Positions 35,477 to 43,002 of a DNA stretch of 64,000 nt are shown one piece after another. The DNA is taken from NCBI RefSeq assembly GCF_009932555.1, contig NZ_BLJO01000002.1:516910-580909 (forward strand). The letters are read 5' to 3'. A program made the translations under genes and the position numbers. Each line of letters starts with the position of its first letter. The stretch's first letter is position 1. Below the pieces are notes generated by a model. It had not been told where the DNA came from and did not search any database. It worked only from the letters and a program-made list of their open reading frames with translations. This DNA is from Steroidobacter agaridevorans (GTDB lineage: Bacteria > Pseudomonadota > Gammaproteobacteria > Steroidobacterales > Steroidobacteraceae).

Positions 35477-36340
35477 CTAACTTCCAAGGTAGACCTTGGT
35501 GATCTCTATCCGCTCGTGCCCAAGCTCCCGGCTGATTATCAGGCGAGCTTCGAAATCCGCAAGGCGCTGAGAGACAGTCAAAGACTGCGTCGATGGCCCG
35601 CCAGCGGCTGGGGGTTTCCAGCCCGTCAGAGCTTCGTAGCGCAGTTGAGCATACGCGTGCCGCAATCCATGCATGCGCTTCAATTCCGCCAGCTTGCATT
35701 GCCGGTCGTAAACGTGGCGTTGTTCGATATACGTCTTCTCAGCGGGAATCAATGAGCGCTCGCCGACGAGCTTGTGTGCGAAGTCGAGCGCCGCCCGTTG
35801 TTCCGGCGTGATGATCGGAATAACGCGCTCACGACCACCTTTTGTCCATGAGCCTTTGATTCTCAGGTGGTCGCCTTGATCGGCATAGCGCGGCTGAAAC
35901 TTGATGCTCTCTTCGCGACGCAATCCGAACACCCTTTGCAATTCCAAGCTGGCGCGAACATACGGATCGCTGACCCTGCCTAGTTTGTCTTGCACCTCCG
36001 CCGCCTTGCTTACATTCGTCACAAACACTCGTTTGGGAATCTCAAGCTGGACGTTGCTGGACGCTATTAGTCCTTTCCTGCCGACCTTCTCGGCCCACCA
36101 GCGCAGATGCGCCATCCTGTTCTTGATCGTTCCCGCCGAGAGCCCATCATTCCGCCAACGTCCAAGCAGCGCATCTACATGCTTGCCGTTCAACGATGTG
36201 GCTTTCAATTGCCGGAAGCCGGCCTCCTTCAGTTGTCGAGCCATCAATTGCAAACAACCCTGTCGATCGCCTTGCGTGGCATGACTGCCATCTCGATTCC
36301 GGTCGCAAAGCTGACGCAGCGAATAAGCCAGACTATTCAT
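35477..36340 (-). CDS. Integrase_1-type tyrosine recombinase (element 1)
   Basis: A 287-aa tyrosine recombinase with a full catalytic set: Arg141 (FGLRREE), His224 and Arg227 (HGLRH), His275 (ELGHERI) and Tyr284 (KVYLGS). The N-terminal half (residues 1-115) is a core-binding domain. It resembles the Phage_integr_N/Integrase_1 type rather than the P4-like enzyme at the far end of the element. ATG 36340 is chosen because both element copies share the N-terminus MNxLAxxLRQLCDRNRDG. A palindrome, TGACCG-N2-CGGTCA, lies 56 bases upstream. It may resolve dimers or act on the nearby palindrome; this is inference. Confidence 0.82.
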   Translation of the reverse strand: MNSLAYSLRQLCDRNRDGSHATQGDRQGCLQLMARQLKEAGFRQLKATSLNGKHVDALLGRWRNDGLSAGTIKNRMAHLRWWAEKVGRKGLIASSNVQLEIPKRVFVTNVSKAAEVQDKLGRVSDPYVRASLELQRVFGLRREESIKFQPRYADQGDHLRIKGSWTKGGRERVIPIITPEQRAALDFAHKLVGERSLIPAEKTYIEQRHVYDRQCKLAELKRMHGLRHAYAQLRYEALTGWKPPAAGGPSTQSLTVSQRLADFEARLIISRELGHERIEITKVYLGS

Positions 36341-36395
36341 CGTGTTACTCCAAATGACATTGATCCAAATTCCACTAAACAACCTATTGCTGAGG

Positions 36396-36409
36396 TGACC
36401 GTGCGGTCA
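36396..36409. promoter_or_regulatory. palindrome upstream of recombinase gene (element 1)
   Basis: TGACCG-TG-CGGTCA, 56 bases before the recombinase start. In element 2 (46936-46949) it is TGACCG-CT-CGGTCA: the arms are kept while the centre changed, which suggests selection on an operator. Confidence 0.5.
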
Positions 36410-36549
36410 GTGTTAATGCCAACTCGCGCCAAGCGAGATCCCCCGAAGGGGCAAGGGCCAGGCACTCAGCGGAGCCTGTTGCCTCGTCTGAGGCTTCCGC
36501 CGTGCCTTCTGTTGAAAGCTCGGGCGGAGGTTTTGCATGGGTGAACACG

Positions 36550-36678
36550 ATGCGGATTCGCTTCGATAAGTTGTTTCCTATGTGGAAGTGGTTGAAGAAC
36601 GGAGCACCGATCACAGCCAGACGGCTGCGATCGGCGCAGAGAGTGACGACGCACGGCGACGTGCTTGGTGGTGCTTGA
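36550..36678 (+). CDS. conserved small ORF, 42 aa (element 1)
   Basis: Reads MRIRFDKLFPMWKWLKNGAP and on to DVLGGA. Element 2 has MRIYVDKLPPMWKWLKNGAP at 47091, with the same length, stop and C-terminus but several substitutions. The basic, Trp-rich motif is notable. Function unknown; coding status is suggested only by the shared frame. Confidence 0.4.
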   Translation: MRIRFDKLFPMWKWLKNGAPITARRLRSAQRVTTHGDVLGGA

Positions 36679-36926
36679 CGAAAGTGGCTCAACCTCCCAG
36701 GGGGAGGACGACGCGCGAGTGAGCCTGACGCGTCTGGGTGGGGCGACCGATTGGGTACGGCATCAGCGGGCTTCGTGCTCGCATGACGTGGCGCTATGCC
36801 CCGGCGCCGGTTGCCGGTGATTGTCTCCGCCGGCAGATCAGTCGGGAGCGAGTCTGCCCGGTGGCCATCATGTGAGCAACATTAAATACGATACGGCGCT
36901 CGACCATATTTTTGCTGCAGTTTCGC
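36679..36926. other. conserved non-coding block shared by both elements
   Basis: Nearly identical to 47220-47468 in element 2. It contains an AT-rich stretch (ATTAAATACGATACGGCG) in otherwise GC-rich DNA and ends in the hairpin at 36927. I see no convincing gene. A replication origin, transfer origin or RNA gene are options. Confidence 0.4.
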
Positions 36927-36957
36927 GGGCCGTCACTGCGGCGTGCAGTGACGGCCC
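36927..36957. other. strong hairpin (13-bp stem)
   Basis: GGGCCGTCACTGC-GGCGT-GCAGTGACGGCCC. It is identical at 47469-47499. No T-run follows it, so it is not a standard terminator. Sequence similarity between the two elements ends here. Confidence 0.6.
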
Positions 36958-37119
36958 TGACTTCCGGAAGAATCTGCAGCAGCAAGACTTGGATTGCTTC
37001 AGCACAAATCGTCGCGCCTTTCCGCGTCCACCTCGAATCGACCGCATGATTGCGCCTTGAGGCCGACGATCTGCCTTGAGCGAAGTATTCGACCAATCTC
37101 AGGGAGAGCCGGCGTTGTC

Positions 37120-37250
37120 CCGGCCCAAGTCGACCAAGCCTCTCTGGATGTACAAGGCTGCGTTGCTGGATCGGCTGCCGCATCACGTTCCTCATCGTGC
37201 AGATCGCGGGCGAGAGTTATCGCCTGAAGGACAAGCGGAAGGCGGGATAG
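37120..37250 (+). pseudogene. IS21-family istB 3' remnant
   Basis: One frame reads KPLWMYKAALLDRLPHH and, after a 1-base shift, IVQIAGESYRLKDKRKAG then stop. This matches the style of the C-terminus of IstB helper ATPases (LLDRLxHH, GESYRLK). The bases after the stop include CAGTGGTCAAACTATAC, as at an IS21 end. No istA or intact istB is present. The rest of 36958-37327 shows no gene. Confidence 0.4.
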
Positions 37251-37327
37251 ATCAAGCCGTCAGCAAATATTTAATAACAAACACCCAGTGGTCAAACTAT
37301 ACTTCGAGGTCTTCGGACTGAGGTGAG

Positions 37328-37696
37328 TCAAAATTCAGTCAGCGCTGGAATTGGCCCGGATGGCGCAGAGGGCTCTCCCTGAGAGGCCGCGATTACCTCT
37401 TCCCGGTAACCGTTGAGCTGAACGTATGTCCGGAATATCCGCGTGACCAGCTCGCTCCTGCTCCCAACGAGCAGTTTCCTGTAGAGCCTCTCTGTATGCG
37501 AATGCACGGTGTGGACCGAAATCGATAGTTGCTCCGCAACCTTGGCCTCGGAAAGGTCGGCGAGCATGAGCAGGCAGATCTCCGATTCTCGCGCTGAAAG
37601 TCGGAGATACGAGCGAATCGCTTGCCATTGCGTCTTGGAAATGAAGCTGACCGGTAACCGACTTCTATCTGAGCACTCGAGCCACTCGCCACCCAT
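37328..37696 (-). CDS. small LuxR-type helix-turn-helix protein
   Basis: A 122-aa protein with a GerE/LuxR HTH (LSARESEICLLMLADLSEAKVAEQLSISVHTVHSHTERLYRKL, residues about 31-73, broken here by this note). Only about 30 residues precede it, so there is no receiver or autoinducer domain. AAGGAGG 8 bases before ATG 37696 fixes the start. It lies downstream of and on the same strand as the periplasmic coiled-coil gene, facing away from the mau-like operon, and may regulate it. Confidence 0.75.
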   Translation of the reverse strand: MGGEWLECSDRSRLPVSFISKTQWQAIRSYLRLSARESEICLLMLADLSEAKVAEQLSISVHTVHSHTERLYRKLLVGSRSELVTRIFRTYVQLNGYREEVIAASQGEPSAPSGPIPALTEF

Positions 37697-37797
37697 TTCG
37701 CAACCCTCCTTGTTCTTTCGGCCCGCTCCAGTGCACAGAGAGTCCCGCAACGCCTTCCCTGAGGTTCGTTCACATTTGCCTGCGTAGCTGTCTTTGG

Positions 37798-38859
37798 CTA
37801 CTGGCTGATCAGATCCGTACGCCCAATGAACTCGAGGGCCGCTCGGCTCAGATCGATCTTGGCCCTGGCGCGCGCGAGCCTATGATCGAGCGTCGCCTGA
37901 TAGGCACTCAACTGCTGCGCAGACAGAGCGCTCGCAGCAGCCCGGGCCAGGCGCTCATTCGATGCCTGGATCGATTTGTAGTCACGTTCCAGCACCGCCA
38001 CATGTGCGCGCAAATTGTCCTCGGCGCTCTCAGGCGAAGCAACAGCTCGCCCGAAACCGCGAGGCGGAGTGCCCGTGTCCCGTTGTCTCGTCCGCTCATC
38101 GGCGATCGCCTTTACGAGCGCTTTGCGCTGATCCGGCCGAAGTTGTTCCCCGGCGCTCTCGAACGTCCGCTCCAGCGTGGCGACTTCGCGGCGGGCTTCC
38201 TTGGTCCGCTCTAATTCGATCCACTCGCGGTACTTGTCCGCACCAAGAAGCGCCTCGATCTCGGCATGCTGACGCTGCTCCCGCGACTGCTGGTTGAGAG
38301 TAGCGACGGTCGGTGCATCGCCCGACCCTTCAGCTCGATCTTTGTCAGTCACGCGTCCGGCCGACTCCTCGACCCACTGCAGCGAGTGATCCGCGAGAAG
38401 TTGCGCCAGCCGGCCAGCCATCTGAGGGGACAGCTGCAAAGCGTTAATACGCTCTGCATACATCTCCAGAGCAATCTGTTTCTGCAGCTCCCGGCTCGCG
38501 GCGCGATACTTTGGATCCTGCAGCAACTGCGATTGTTTGACGCCGAACAGGACCTCGATAGCCAGATTTCTATCCGCTGTCATCGGTTCGGCGATCGCAC
38601 GTTCCAATCGAGCCGCCACCGTATCGGCGCCTGCATGCGTCGATGCGTTGGGCGCTAATGCATTGGGCCGTGGCACCGGCTCGTCGGCCGGCGATGTCTT
38701 CTGCGGTACTTCCTCGAGTTCGGCCGCTCGGGGTTCATCGCGGGGGCATTCCTCGTTCGTCGCTGTCCTCAGCGCCGGTTCGGCGCGGGCCATGAGATAT
38801 ATAGTGGATGAAGCCAGCGCGAGCGTTGATAGGCTCAAGAGGATGACGGCTTTACTCAT
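37798..38859 (-). CDS. exported or anchored coiled-coil protein of unknown function
   Basis: A 353-aa protein with an N-terminal hydrophobic segment (VILLSLSTLALASSTIYLM) that acts as signal or anchor. A Pro/Glu-rich linker (residues about 30-75) and a long charged helical region (about 80-345) rich in Arg, Glu, Gln and Ala follow. LLGADKYREWIELE and LSPQMAGRLAQLL recall periplasmic Spy-like or phage-lysis helper helices, but I do not recognise the family. ATG 38859 puts the hydrophobic segment at the start. It is divergent from the mau-like operon, which shares its promoter region. Confidence 0.6.
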   Translation of the reverse strand: MSKAVILLSLSTLALASSTIYLMARAEPALRTATNEECPRDEPRAAELEEVPQKTSPADEPVPRPNALAPNASTHAGADTVAARLERAIAEPMTADRNLAIEVLFGVKQSQLLQDPKYRAASRELQKQIALEMYAERINALQLSPQMAGRLAQLLADHSLQWVEESAGRVTDKDRAEGSGDAPTVATLNQQSREQRQHAEIEALLGADKYREWIELERTKEARREVATLERTFESAGEQLRPDQRKALVKAIADERTRQRDTGTPPRGFGRAVASPESAEDNLRAHVAVLERDYKSIQASNERLARAAASALSAQQLSAYQATLDHRLARARAKIDLSRAALEFIGRTDLISQ

Positions 38860-38979
38860 ATCAAATGTCCATTTTGAACAGCAGTCACTCATGACTATAC
38901 GCTCAGCCTCCAAATCATCAACCGCCGGTCCGACGGCGCTGGCTGATGCCCGTCGGTTACGAATGGTTCGGCAATATCC

Positions 38980-39007
38980 ATGTAGGCTGCACAGGCGACA
39001 GCTACAT
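38980..39007. promoter_or_regulatory. imperfect inverted repeat in divergent promoter region
   Basis: ATGTAGGCTG and CAGCTACAT, separated by 9 bases with a one-base bulge. It lies between the coiled-coil gene and the mau-like operon and could bind the LuxR-type protein. No clear sigma-70 boxes were identified in 38860-39118. Confidence 0.3.
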
Positions 39008-39118
39008 AGCTGACTTGTCGGAATGCGCGAGACGCCGTAAGTACAACGACGACGTAACATCATCTGTACTGGTTGTGCAACGCGCGTCAGAACACTATCA
39101 ACTACGCAGCTCCACGCC

Positions 39119-39943
39119 ATGACAAACGTTCCATTGCACGAAAGATCGATATTGCACAGCGGCGAGGCAGCTGCCGTGCGCAATCAGTTCAAGATCGCAA
39201 CCTATATGCTCATCTGCGCAAGCGTCGCGGCTATCGGCGCGCTGGTTGCTGTCGATCTCACGTCGGCCGCGCTCGTGGCAGCCACCCTCTTCGGCTGGTC
39301 CGAAGTGGACGGCCTATGCGGAACCTCGCATGTCGGCACCCTGTCTCCGCTGCGCGTTCTGTCGAAGCGAATGTGGGTGAAGTCGGTAAGCGCATACACC
39401 GCCGGCGGATTGGCGACGGCCGCTTGCGTCGGCATGAGTGTTGGCGCCGTCGGCCAGCTGGCGCAGTTCGGCCATCCATATATTTCCGTGCTCATGTACG
39501 CACTGGTATCGGTGGTATCGCTCGGCCTCGCAGCGAGGGAGCTGAACCTGATCCAATTCCCGCTGCCGCAGATCCACCGACAGACGCACAAGGCCTGGGC
39601 CTCTGAATTCGGCGTCGCAAAAGCTGCCGGGATGTGGGGCTGCCACATCGGCCTCGCTTTCGCGACGGTCGTGCAGCATGGAGGCTTCTACGTTGTCGTA
39701 CTTTTGGCTGCCGTGTTGGGGCCGTCGAAAGGCGGACTCCTCTTCGCGACGTACTGGTTCGGGCGAACGCTCCCAATGTGGTTTGCGGGCACGTTGCCTA
39801 TCGATCGCTGCACCGCCCCGGAGCTGAATCGCCTTCTGCTTGAGAATCGCGCCGTGTACCGGCACGCCGCGGCAGCCGGCTTGTTGTGCATTCCAATCAT
39901 CGCGCTGCTGCTTGGCGTGGAGGTCGCGGTCACAACCGACTGA
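39119..39943 (+). CDS. polytopic membrane protein, first gene of mau-like operon (MauF-like position)
   Basis: A 274-aa protein with about six membrane segments (residues about 25-60, 95-112, 118-140, 168-190, 195-215, 245-268). A conserved-looking loop DGLCGTSHVGTLSPLRVL carries one Cys and one His, and a second loop has MWGCHIG. In methylamine dehydrogenase operons the first gene, mauF, encodes a multi-spanning membrane protein needed for making the enzyme. Position and topology fit, but I cannot prove homology by eye. It starts the six-gene operon. Confidence 0.5.
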   Translation: MTNVPLHERSILHSGEAAAVRNQFKIATYMLICASVAAIGALVAVDLTSAALVAATLFGWSEVDGLCGTSHVGTLSPLRVLSKRMWVKSVSAYTAGGLATAACVGMSVGAVGQLAQFGHPYISVLMYALVSVVSLGLAARELNLIQFPLPQIHRQTHKAWASEFGVAKAAGMWGCHIGLAFATVVQHGGFYVVVLLAAVLGPSKGGLLFATYWFGRTLPMWFAGTLPIDRCTAPELNRLLLENRAVYRHAAAAGLLCIPIIALLLGVEVAVTTD

Positions 39944-40004
39944 GCCGCCCAAGGATCCTCCGCACAAGGCGACGCCTATCATCACGGATCGAGGAATACT
40001 CGGC

Positions 40005-40622
40005 ATGTTCGAAACAACCTATGTCCTGCTTTGGGTCATCGCGATCATCCAAGGACTTGCGATCTGCTCCTTGATCCTAGATTTATCCGCGCTGCGCGAC
40101 GAAGCACCGAAAGGATTGAAGCCGGCGACCGAGGGGCTGCCGACCGGCAGTCCTGCACCTCGCTTTACCACGGTCGACGTGCGTTCGGGTGGGGTGATCG
40201 AGTGGTCCACATTGCGCGGCCGACGCACGGTGTTTCTGTTCCTGTCCGTCGACTGCGACACGTGCAAAATCCTGGTCTCGGAGTTGGCGTCGCTGGCTCC
40301 CGAGAGCTTGAGCGAAATACTCATCTGCTGCTCGGGCGCCGCCACGCGGTGTCGAGAAATCCTGGGTAGTCTGCCGAAGTCCGTGCCGATTCTCGATGAC
40401 AACCGCGCCTTGATCAGCAACCGATGCCGTTTGCGAACGCTGCCGGCATTAGTCGTCATCGATAGCGAATGGCAGATCGAAGCTTATCGCTATCCGGAGC
40501 ACTCCGCCGAGCTTCGGGATTTCCTTCCGGGCGCTCTCGCTGCGACAGCGCGCTCCGGGGCGGTTGCGAACTCGTTGCCAGCTGAAACCACTCCCAGTCA
40601 GCACGCTGTTGGCCAACACTGA
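40005..40622 (+). CDS. membrane-anchored thioredoxin-fold protein with CxxC (MauD-like)
   Basis: A 205-aa protein with an N-terminal anchor (YVLLWVIAIIQGLAICSLIL) then a redoxin domain facing the periplasm. PAPRFTTVDVRSGGVIEW precedes the strand FLFLSVDCDTCKILVSEL, where Cys84 and Cys87 form the active CxxC. The family includes MauD and TlpA, which handle disulfides during maturation of exported proteins. ATG 40005 is chosen because it gives the anchor directly. It probably works with the MauE-like protein and acts on the Cys-rich protein. Confidence 0.72.
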   Translation: MFETTYVLLWVIAIIQGLAICSLILDLSALRDEAPKGLKPATEGLPTGSPAPRFTTVDVRSGGVIEWSTLRGRRTVFLFLSVDCDTCKILVSELASLAPESLSEILICCSGAATRCREILGSLPKSVPILDDNRALISNRCRLRTLPALVVIDSEWQIEAYRYPEHSAELRDFLPGALAATARSGAVANSLPAETTPSQHAVGQH

Positions 40623-40625
40623 CGG

Positions 40626-41219
40626 GTGGTGCACACAATGACTATCGCCATGGACATCAGCGTCGTCACACTCAGCGCCCTCATCACGCTTGAGGCGCTG
40701 ACGTTGAGAACCATCCTGCGTGAAACGCGAGCACTGCAGGAGCTGTATGGAGTCGAGCCAGAACATGCCCCACGCAAGGGCTCACTTGGCATGCGAATGC
40801 CGAGCTTTTCGCTCCAAGAAATTGACTCAGGGCACTTAGTCACGGATCGGGACATGCGGGGTCAGCATGTGATGTTGCTGTTCGTCGCGCGCTCGAACGT
40901 TCTCGCGCTGGGTGTAGACACCTTCGCGGCTGTGGTGCAGGGATTGTTCACTCAAGCGGGAGAGCGGCTGTATCTCATCTGCGAGGGCGATACTGACGAC
41001 GCTCGTTGGATCCGAGATCGCAGCGACTTCTCCGCAAGGTATGGTGGGCGCTTGACTCTCTTAATCGCGCCGGACGCACACCTTCGGAAGCAGCTTCGTG
41101 CCACGTCCATGCCGAACTGCGTGGTGTTCGATGAGAAAGGCATCGTCAGGAAGATCGGCCACCCTGTAACCGAGCAACGAGCACCGGCGCCGAACCCGCC
41201 AGAGAAATCGCCGGAGTAG
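40626..41219 (+). CDS. second membrane-anchored thioredoxin-fold protein, lacking CxxC
   Basis: A 197-aa protein similar in layout to its neighbour: an N-terminal helix (MDISVVTLSALITLEALTL), then MRMPSFSLQEIDSGHLV and the strand MLLFVARSNVLAL, where the CxxC should stand but has no Cys. The later TSMPNCVVFDEKGIVRKIG keeps the cis-Pro region of the fold. It is therefore a redox-inactive paralogue, perhaps a chaperone-like partner of the active one. GTG 40626 or ATG 40638 may start it. Confidence 0.62.
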   Translation: MVHTMTIAMDISVVTLSALITLEALTLRTILRETRALQELYGVEPEHAPRKGSLGMRMPSFSLQEIDSGHLVTDRDMRGQHVMLLFVARSNVLALGVDTFAAVVQGLFTQAGERLYLICEGDTDDARWIRDRSDFSARYGGRLTLLIAPDAHLRKQLRATSMPNCVVFDEKGIVRKIGHPVTEQRAPAPNPPEKSPE

Positions 41220-41224
41220 CCAGC

Positions 41225-41653
41225 GTGGAGCAAACCGCAAGCACCGGATATCGGAAGATGGACAGCGAGGTGATGTGTGTAATCACCCGTTTCGAGGTTC
41301 GCTCGATCACGGCCCTGGTGCGACTGTACCGGTCGTTCCGGCGCATCAAAGCTCACTCGAAGAACATCGAGGGATTGATCGCCACGCGCTTTCTAATCGA
41401 GGGGCCACGCACTTGCATCACGCTGTCGCTGTGGAAGAACGGCGGCGCCATTCTGCAGTTCAACACGCGAGTCGTTGCTCACGTCCAGGCGGCAAATGCG
41501 TGTTTCCGCGATCTGGATCGAGGCAACGGACGCGCACACCTGTGGTCCGCTCAATTCAAACTTTTTGCCGTCAGCCCCCACAACCTCAACTGGGACGGCG
41601 TCGAAGTCACGAGCCCGCAACCGACACTCGCCCCAGAGCATCCTCACCTATGA
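41225..41653 (+). CDS. ABM/CrtA-like small protein in mau-like operon
   Basis: A 142-aa protein (or 126 aa from the Met at 41273). Blocks such as ITALVRLYRSFRRIKAHSKNI, RTCITLSLWKNGGAILQFNTR and HLWSAQFKLFAVSPHNLNW (each broken apart here) resemble the dimeric alpha-beta barrel fold of antibiotic biosynthesis monooxygenases and spheroidene monooxygenase-like proteins. It may bind haem or an aromatic substrate. The stop overlaps the MauE-like start as ATGA. This makes a possible oxidase of the cluster, but assignment is tentative. Confidence 0.5.
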   Translation: MEQTASTGYRKMDSEVMCVITRFEVRSITALVRLYRSFRRIKAHSKNIEGLIATRFLIEGPRTCITLSLWKNGGAILQFNTRVVAHVQAANACFRDLDRGNGRAHLWSAQFKLFAVSPHNLNWDGVEVTSPQPTLAPEHPHL

Positions 41654-42213
41654 GCACTCCGATGATTCCCCAGATCGCCCTCGCCGTGCAGCTTGCGGTC
41701 GGCTTGATCTTCCTGTGGTCGAGTCTGAGCAAGCTCGCGCACCCTGTCTCGTTCGTGGAAGGGCTGTCGGAGTACGCGATCTCGCGCACAATGCTCGCAA
41801 CCCCAATTGCCGTGGGCGTAATCCTAGCGGAAGGGTTCATCGCGCTGTCGCATCTCACCGGAGGGATGCTCGCGTCTGGCGTTTTCGGCGGCATAGTGCT
41901 GCTGCTGAGCTTCGCAAGCGTCCTCGTAGTCGTGCTCAAACGAGGCAAGCCCGTCCGATGCCTGTGCTTTGGAGTGACGCAGCAGGAACCTGTCTCATTT
42001 CAGACGTTTGCACGCGTGGGGCTGCTATTGGCTGCGGAGTTGTTGCTACAGTTCCTGCAGCGAGCCGGACTTCATTGGAACACACCGCTTGAGCTTACCC
42101 CAAGCGACCTTCTCGCAGCCCTGCTGTGCGCGGCGCTAGCTGTGCTTGCCGCGTCCTGGGTCATCGTTGCGCCGGAAATTCTCATTCGATTGTCGAACGC
42201 AGTCCCGCGATAA
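41650..42213 (+). CDS. MauE/DoxX-family redox membrane protein
   Basis: A 187-aa inner-membrane protein with four to five helices. Typical features are SSLSKLAHPVSFVEGLSEYAI near the start (broken here), a hydrophobic helix pair, and the cytosol/periplasm-boundary motif KPVRCLCFG with Cys104 and Cys106, the CxCFG signature of MauE. Known MauE proteins are needed to form disulfides in the methylamine dehydrogenase small subunit and pair with MauD. It is coupled to the upstream gene by ATGA. Confidence 0.75.
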   Translation: MSTPMIPQIALAVQLAVGLIFLWSSLSKLAHPVSFVEGLSEYAISRTMLATPIAVGVILAEGFIALSHLTGGMLASGVFGGIVLLLSFASVLVVVLKRGKPVRCLCFGVTQQEPVSFQTFARVGLLLAAELLLQFLQRAGLHWNTPLELTPSDLLAALLCAALAVLAASWVIVAPEILIRLSNAVPR

Positions 42214-42259
42214 CGAGGACAACGAATCGTCCTTGATCCGACGCCGATAGGGAGGTTTC

Positions 42260-42640
42260 ATGTCACGAGCAATCATCAAGGTGGTGGAAGGCGCTCTGAG
42301 CCGACGAAGATTTCTGTATTCGATTGCAACTGCGAGCGGTGCGCTACTCGCAGGAATCATGGGGACAGCTCGTGCCGGCGGCTCCTGCACGGTCATAGGC
42401 TGCTGCTGTCTGTGTGAAACCGGCCCCTACAATCCTGCGAACTGCGTGTGCGAATGGTCCTGGTGGTGCTGCTATGCCAGCAACCTCTACGCGTGCTACG
42501 AGTGCTTCGGGCCAAGCCATACGTGTTGCACAAAGGATTGTACCGGCGTGATTGCCTCCAAGATCGTCCACATCTCACCGGTGAACCCGCAAGTCTGCCC
42601 CGAATTCGAGTCGTGCCTCGGATGCGACATGTGCGGCTGA
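42260..42640 (+). CDS. Tat-exported Cys-rich small protein (18 Cys), probable substrate of the mau-like system
   Basis: A 126-aa protein. Residues 14-19 are SRRRFL, a twin-arginine motif, followed by a hydrophobic stretch and a cut site near TARA at residue 39. The mature part of about 87 residues holds 18 cysteines (43, 48, 49, 50, 52, 62, 64, 70, 71, 79, 82, 89, 90, 94, 113, 119, 122, 125), enough for nine disulfides, and a Trp cluster WSWW at 66-69. Methylamine dehydrogenase light chain is also a small exported protein with many disulfides and a Trp-derived cofactor, and its gene follows mauE-mauD. I cannot align this protein to it convincingly, so it may be a new family. Confidence 0.72.
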   Translation: MSRAIIKVVEGALSRRRFLYSIATASGALLAGIMGTARAGGSCTVIGCCCLCETGPYNPANCVCEWSWWCCYASNLYACYECFGPSHTCCTKDCTGVIASKIVHISPVNPQVCPEFESCLGCDMCG

Positions 42641-42644
42641 AGCT

Positions 42645-42890
42645 CTACTGTAGGGGGCTACGAGGATTTGAGAGGGAGTCGAGATATCGACGGATTGTGG
42701 ATCTGCGCCATCGATGCGCAGATCCCAGCCGGCCGGGCACGTCTGGCGGCGGAAATCGGCCGCGCGCAATCAGCTCCGATATCCATCGGCGGGTGTAACC
42801 GGTTGCCCGCTCCACGTCGCGCGTCTTTATAAATCCATCCAGTTCTTCGGCGATCTGCTCGGGGGTCGGGCTGGTGGAATGCGTCGGCAT
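42645..42890 (-). CDS. AlpA-like excisionase/regulator (element 1)
   Basis: An 81-aa MerR/AlpA-type helix-turn-helix protein. TRDVERATGYTRRWISELIARGRFPPPD is the typical recognition unit (broken here), and the wing ends HRWRRSTIRRYL. Such genes sit beside P4-like integrases and act as excisionase or integrase activator. It follows the integrase gene on the same strand. Copies are found at 47603 and 50848. Confidence 0.8.
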   Translation of the reverse strand: MPTHSTSPTPEQIAEELDGFIKTRDVERATGYTRRWISELIARGRFPPPDVPGRLGSAHRWRRSTIRRYLDSLSNPRSPLQ

Positions 42891-43002
42891 GTTTTCTGCA
42901 CCACTATTGAAGGTGGGCAGACTGTGCCGGTACGCATCAGCTATGTGCGAGTAACAATGTGGACCGACGCCAAACCGTATTGTTTTGGGACAGCTCGCTC
43001 GG

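Noticed and set aside
35172-35699. 175-aa bottom-strand frame across the xre terminator and recombinase end
   Set aside because: It crosses the terminator and palindrome, and the element 2 copy has a 1-base indel that breaks the frame.
36794-37195. Bottom-strand frame shared in part by element 2 (47336-47587)
   Set aside because: The shared part lies in nearly identical DNA, so frame conservation carries little information, and the N-terminal parts differ completely.
42260-42640. Calling the Cys-rich protein MauA outright
   Set aside because: Size, Cys content and neighbours fit, but the Cys spacing differs and I could not align the Trp positions reliably.
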